Assembly (NCBI GenBank): GCA_002423905.1
Contig: DIVC01000028.1
Span: forward strand, 6,985-18,245
Length of the DNA stretch: 11,261 nt
Direction: 5' to 3'
Origin: Idiomarina sp. UBA6142
GTDB lineage: Bacteria; Pseudomonadota; Gammaproteobacteria; Enterobacterales; Alteromonadaceae
Shown here: positions 7,901-11,261 of the stretch, piece after piece
How positions within the stretch are numbered: the first letter of the stretch is position 1
Layout: each line of letters opens with the position of its first letter
Position numbers and translations under genes: made by a program
Notes under the pieces: model-generated
Databases searched by the model: none
What the model was told of the DNA's origin: nothing
The model's input: the letters and a program-made list of their open reading frames with translations, nothing else

Positions 7901-9877
7901 CTAACGCCCGCCAGCTGTTTTACTGATTTGCATCGGTATCAGCGGGGTAAACACGGAATCCTGGTTACCGCTTAATTCGCGGTATATCTGCTGATAAGCT
8001 AACACGTTTTTGACATAATCACGGGTTTCCTTAAACGGAATGGTTTCTATCCAGCGATCAACATCGATGGGTTGCGCGGGCAGCCACTCATAGACCCGAT
8101 AAATGCCACCGTTATAAGCGGCCGTAGCCAGCACCCAATTATTGCCCAGCCGACCGCGCAATTCCGCGAGATAGCTGGTACCCAGGCGAATATTGGTGGG
8201 CACCTGCTGTAACTCATGCTGCGATACCAATTTACGTTCAAGGTATTCTGCCGTTTTCGGCATGATTTGCATCAGCCCGTGGGCACCTGCGTGGGAATGC
8301 GCATCAAAACGAAAGGCACTTTCTCGACGAGTAATGGCAAGAGCCCAGTCGACATCAATACCGGCACGTTCAGAGAACTGTTGGTGTTGGTCAAAATAAG
8401 CCAAAGGAAAGCGCAACGTTACCGCGTTAAACCCACCTATTTGCGCCAACGTATAAATTGCTTGGTCATGCCAGCCCCATTGATCCGCTAGTACCGCGAG
8501 CAGCTCTTGCTGTCTACCATCAGAACGCTGGGTCAACTGCAACCATTCCCGCCGCGCTTCAACGTAACGACGCAACTGCAAAAACTCGTACACCCGCTGT
8601 ACCGCAGGTAAGTCACGCAACCGCTGCAAATCTTGCTCACTGTATACCACTTGTTCGCGCACCAATTGCTTGGGTTGGCCTAATCGCGCTGCCGCCAAGA
8701 AGCCGTAATAGCTGCGTTGCTGAGCAACCCTCTGTAACGCCGCCTCAGCCTCAATGCTGGCGCCCGTTTCGGCTAAAGCGCGCGCATACCAGTAGCTCCA
8801 ACCGCCGCTATCGGCGGCTGCTTGAGGTAATTTCGGAGTGAATGCCAACAACGCCTGCCAATCGCCTTGGCGCACCCATTCGGCCAACTGCCATTGCAAG
8901 GTTTGTTCGGTGTGGTCAGCGGGCTCGAGCTGCGCTAACCATGCCGCCGCCTTAGGGTGATTCTTCGACGTTAGGGCCACAGCGAAGCGTTGATTAATAA
9001 AGGTTTGCTGTTCGGCGCTCAAAACAAGATGTTTGGGTAACCGAGTGAAACTGGTCAAGGCTCTGTCGGGGTCGCGCCAGATTAAACGCCCATATGCATA
9101 AGTGACAATATCAGCCTCATGCTGGGGATATTTCCCCGTCAGAAATTGCACCCGTGTAATCACCGCCGGGTCGCGCCGAACGCGTTGATAATGCTCGGCT
9201 AAATAACGCATTGATTCTGGTAGCAAGCCACCTAAATAAGGTAACAGGCTATGTTTACCACCTTCGGCTGCGAGTTTTATGCGTGCCCACACCAGTTCGG
9301 TGGTGCGCTGCCCTGCTTGCTGCCAAGTGGTCAGCAGTGGGTCGCAGGCTTTCGGTAGGGATTCTCCGGTCTGCCACAGTTGATCGACCGCGCGGTAAAC
9401 CGCCTGCTCTGGCATACCTTGCAGGGCTAATTGGTAGCGTAAATAGTAACATTGCTGTTCAATACTGGCTGGCACGCGATAATCACGTACATAGCGCTGT
9501 TGCAGGTTTTTACTTTGCAGGTAATTGAGCCAATGACGGCGTAGTTGGTTATCTAATGGTGTGCCTTCGTGTTCGGTCAGAAAAGCCAGCACCTGCTCTT
9601 CGTTGGCTAAAAAGCCAGTTCTCCGCAGTCGCTCTAACTGCAGATAGGGTAATAACGGGTAGCCTTGCAACTGGTCAAGCAACAGCTGATACTCCGCCAA
9701 GCGTCCGCGCCGCGCGGCAAATTCAGCTTGCGCGAATAATTCACGCTGCTTCACTCGCAGATCATTAGCCGCCAACACGGGGTCGGTAATATTCGGCTCG
9801 GCCAGCGCTTTGGTCGGCAATCCAGTGACCAACAACACGCCAATCAACGCACAACTAGACACCACTTGCTTTAGCAT
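7901..9877 (-). CDS. slt: Soluble lytic murein transglycosylase (Slt70 type)
   Basis: A periplasmic enzyme that cleaves the MurNAc-GlcNAc bond of peptidoglycan to give 1,6-anhydro products in wall turnover and recycling. It is 658 residues including a signal peptide (about 1-26, hydrophobic SCALIGVLLVTGLP, cleavage after ALA). Residues ~40-450 form the long alpha-helical superhelical region of Slt70. The catalytic SLT domain begins near 505, with ALAITRRESAF (Glu519 the catalytic acid, Ser520 beside it), GAHGLMQIMPKTA (531-543), NIRLGTSYL (562-570), AAYNGGIYRV (586-595) and the closing IPFKETRDYVKNVLAYQQIY. The third motif is usually AYNAG followed by PGRV; here it is AYNGG with IYRV. The ATG at 9877 has no clear Shine-Dalgarno, and the candidate PsrA operator begins 4 bases upstream of it, so slt may also be affected by that site. 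Confidence 0.96.
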   Translation of the reverse strand: MLKQVVSSCALIGVLLVTGLPTKALAEPNITDPVLAANDLRVKQRELFAQAEFAARRGRLAEYQLLLDQLQGYPLLPYLQLERLRRTGFLANEEQVLAFLTEHEGTPLDNQLRRHWLNYLQSKNLQQRYVRDYRVPASIEQQCYYLRYQLALQGMPEQAVYRAVDQLWQTGESLPKACDPLLTTWQQAGQRTTELVWARIKLAAEGGKHSLLPYLGGLLPESMRYLAEHYQRVRRDPAVITRVQFLTGKYPQHEADIVTYAYGRLIWRDPDRALTSFTRLPKHLVLSAEQQTFINQRFAVALTSKNHPKAAAWLAQLEPADHTEQTLQWQLAEWVRQGDWQALLAFTPKLPQAAADSGGWSYWYARALAETGASIEAEAALQRVAQQRSYYGFLAAARLGQPKQLVREQVVYSEQDLQRLRDLPAVQRVYEFLQLRRYVEARREWLQLTQRSDGRQQELLAVLADQWGWHDQAIYTLAQIGGFNAVTLRFPLAYFDQHQQFSERAGIDVDWALAITRRESAFRFDAHSHAGAHGLMQIMPKTAEYLERKLVSQHELQQVPTNIRLGTSYLAELRGRLGNNWVLATAAYNGGIYRVYEWLPAQPIDVDRWIETIPFKETRDYVKNVLAYQQIYRELSGNQDSVFTPLIPMQISKTAGGR

Positions 9878-9899
9878 AATTTCAAACGCACGTTTAAAT
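9871..9899 (+). promoter_or_regulatory. Speculative fadB promoter overlapped by the operator
   Basis: TTAGCA (9871-9876) and TTAAAT (9894-9899) are 17 bases apart, each matching the sigma70 consensus in 4 of 6 bases. The PsrA-like palindrome fills the spacer and covers most of the -10, the usual geometry for repression. The leader would then be about 100 bases. Matches this weak arise often by chance in AT-rich DNA. Confidence 0.25.
9881..9898. promoter_or_regulatory. PsrA-type operator candidate upstream of fadB
   Basis: TTCAAACGCACGTTTAAA is an inverted repeat with 8-base arms (7 of 8 pairs) around a CA centre, with the core CAAAC-N4-GTTTA. PsrA, a TetR-family repressor that responds to long-chain acyl signals, is known to bind CAAAC/GTTTG-type palindromes ahead of fatty-acid degradation genes in Pseudomonas and Shewanella-type bacteria. 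The position, 110 bp before fadB and 4 bp before the divergent slt start, suits that role. The assignment rests on motif and gene context; no psrA gene is in the window. Confidence 0.6.
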
Positions 9900-9912
9900 A
9901 ATCATTGAAAAA

Positions 9913-9930
9913 TTGGCTGGTTCAAGCCAA
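9913..9930. repeat. Perfect inverted repeat TTGGCT-N6-AGCCAA
   Basis: Perfect 6-bp arms flank a GGTTCA centre between the PsrA-like site and fadB. It does not fit the E. coli FadR operator, which is an odd-centred TGGTCNGACCA-like palindrome. It could be a second operator or a leader hairpin. Confidence 0.4.
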
Positions 9931-9938
9931 ACTCTTGG

Positions 9939-9960
9939 GGTTAACACTACCACATTAACC
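9939..9960. repeat. Perfect inverted repeat GGTTAA-N10-TTAACC
   Basis: Perfect 6-bp arms are separated by 10 bases, so the arm centres lie 16 bp apart. It sits 48 bp before fadB. It may be a regulator site or an RNA stem; no known binding protein is recognised. Confidence 0.4.
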
Positions 9961-9996
9961 GAACGCAAGCCGAAAATCTGTAGCTACGGAATGTAA

Positions 9997-10001
9997 AGGA
10001 G
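9997..10001 (+). promoter_or_regulatory. Strong Shine-Dalgarno of fadB
   Basis: AGGAG, within TAAAGGAG, lies 7 bases before ATG 10009. It fixes the fadB start and contrasts with the poor ribosome binding sites of def and slt. Confidence 0.8.
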
Positions 10002-10008
10002 ACCGTTT

Positions 10009-11261
10009 ATGATTTATCAGGGTGATAGCATTCGGGTTGAGTTTGTTGAACAGGGCATTGCTGACCTGCAATTTGCAGCAGCCGGCTCGGTGAACAAATT
10101 TGACCAGAAAACCTTGCAAGAATTCAGTGCCGCATTGACCGCGCTGAAAAATACCGCCGATTTACGCGGCGTGATCGTCACCAGCAGCAAGCCAACCTTT
10201 ATTGTTGGCGCTGATATCACCGAATTTCTCACTTTGTTTGCCGATGTTGAACAGACCAAAAAATGGGTCGCCATGGCCTCGCGGGTGTTCGACCAGCTGG
10301 AAGACTTACCAGTGCCCAGCGTTGCCGCAATTACTGGCTTTGCCTTAGGCGGCGGCTGTGAAGCGGCGCTAGCCTGTGATTATCGTGTTGCTGATACCAC
10401 CGCAACCATTGGCCTGCCAGAAGTGAAACTCGGCCTGATTCCTGGTTTCGGCGGCACCATGCGCTTACCGCGTATTATTGGTCCCGATAACGCCATTGAA
10501 TGTATCGCTACCGGCAAAAACAACAGCGCTGCCGATGCCCTGAAAGTTGGTTTGGTGGATGCCGTGGTGGCGCCAGAGAAGCTTCGCGATGCCGCCATTG
10601 CGGTGGTCAAGCAAGCGATTGACGGTGATCTGGATTGGCGTGCTAAGCGCCAACCTAAACTGGAAGCGCTGAAAGCCAATGACACTGAATTAACTATGAC
10701 CTTGGTAACCGCCAAAGCCATGATTGCGGCGCAAGCTGGCAAGCATTATCCCGCCCCGCACGCTGCCATCGCCGCCATTGAAAACGGCGCACGGCAGGCG
10801 CGTGAAGGTGCCTTGAATGCCGAGAACGAAGCCTTTGTTGGGCTAACCCAAACCGACGCTTGTCGCGCGCAAGTGGGTATTTTCTTAGCCGACCAATTGG
10901 TCAAAGGCAAAGCCAAGAAAGCCGCCAAAGTGGCCACTAAAGCCATCAACCGTGCCGCCGTGTTAGGCGCTGGTATCATGGGTGGCGGTATCGCCTACCA
11001 GTCAGCCTACAAAGGCGTACCGGTGGTGATGAAAGATATTCGCCAAGAAGCCTTAGATCTGGGCATGAAAGAAGCCAGCAAGATCCTTGGCAAACTGGTC
11101 GAAAAAGGCCGCATGGACCACAACAAGATGGCTAAAGTGTTGTCGTCAATTACTCCAACCTTGTCGGATGATGCGGTCAAAGGCGTCGATATCGTGGTCG
11201 AAGCGGTGGTTGAAAACCCAGACGTGAAAGGCAAGGTATTGGCCCATGTAGAAAGCTTGGT
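10009..11261 (+). CDS. fadB: Fatty-acid oxidation complex alpha subunit FadB, 3' end beyond the window
   Basis: A cytoplasmic multifunctional enzyme (enoyl-CoA hydratase / 3-hydroxyacyl-CoA dehydrogenase) that works with the thiolase FadA in aerobic beta-oxidation. 417 complete codons are visible. The crotonase domain has FIVGADITEF (residues 64-73), ALGGGCE (112-118, Glu118) and GLPEVKLGLIPGFGG (135-149, Glu138); these two glutamates correspond to catalytic Glu119 and Glu139 of E. coli. WRAKRQPKLE and AGKHYPAP are FadB-type signatures. The NAD-binding domain begins with RAAVLGAGIMGGGIAYQSA (315-333; Gly320, Gly322, Gly325) and continues to DIVVEAVVENP. The dehydrogenase catalytic histidine and the C-terminal half lie outside. 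FadB rather than FadJ is favoured by the MIYQGDSI start and close match to E. coli FadB. fadA usually follows. Probably controlled by the PsrA-like site upstream. Confidence 0.97.
   Translation, partial: MIYQGDSIRVEFVEQGIADLQFAAAGSVNKFDQKTLQEFSAALTALKNTADLRGVIVTSSKPTFIVGADITEFLTLFADVEQTKKWVAMASRVFDQLEDLPVPSVAAITGFALGGGCEAALACDYRVADTTATIGLPEVKLGLIPGFGGTMRLPRIIGPDNAIECIATGKNNSAADALKVGLVDAVVAPEKLRDAAIAVVKQAIDGDLDWRAKRQPKLEALKANDTELTMTLVTAKAMIAAQAGKHYPAPHAAIAAIENGARQAREGALNAENEAFVGLTQTDACRAQVGIFLADQLVKGKAKKAAKVATKAINRAAVLGAGIMGGGIAYQSAYKGVPVVMKDIRQEALDLGMKEASKILGKLVEKGRMDHNKMAKVLSSITPTLSDDAVKGVDIVVEAVVENPDVKGKVLAHVESL

Overview
This window looks like ordinary chromosome from a gammaproteobacterium. 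The proteins resemble the Escherichia coli forms of Def, Fmt, RsmB, TrkA, TrkH, Slt and FadB closely, as I recall those sequences. The dprA / LysM gene / def-fmt-rsmB-trkA block is a classic gammaproteobacterial neighbourhood. Together with a PsrA-type operator in front of fadB, this suggests a marine Alteromonadales-like lineage, with Idiomarinaceae as a guess only. I see no mobile elements, tRNA or rRNA genes, CRISPR arrays or compositional breaks.

Layout. Bases 1-976 carry most of dprA on the minus strand, cut off at the left edge. Just upstream of it, in the same direction, lies a LysM/secretin-associated gene of the TsaP type (999-2078). An 81-bp divergent gap separates this pair from a tightly packed plus-strand operon: def (2160-2666), fmt (2672-3652), rsmB (3642-4940) and trkA (4937-6313). 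Gaps or overlaps there are +5, -11 and -4 bp. trkH (6332-7783, minus) converges on trkA with 18 bp between them. Upstream of trkH, in the same orientation, is slt (7901-9877, minus). A 131-bp divergent gap leads to fadB (10009 to beyond the right edge, plus).

How the genes fit together. def and fmt form the start-methionine formylation/deformylation pair of translation, and rsmB modifies the small-subunit rRNA. TrkA and TrkH are the cytoplasmic NAD-binding regulator and the membrane channel of one potassium uptake system. DprA loads RecA on incoming single-stranded DNA, and the TsaP-like protein is probably an accessory of the type IV pilus secretin, so the left pair may share a DNA-uptake theme. 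Slt is the periplasmic lytic transglycosylase that recycles peptidoglycan. FadB is the alpha subunit of the fatty-acid beta-oxidation complex.

I found no previously undescribed system. The best non-coding signals are in the slt-fadB gap: an 18-bp imperfect palindrome matching the PsrA operator type, followed by two perfect 6-bp-arm inverted repeats in the presumed fadB leader. Several starts can be refined: the LysM gene at 2078 rather than 2090, rsmB at 3642 rather than 3552, and trkH at a GTG.
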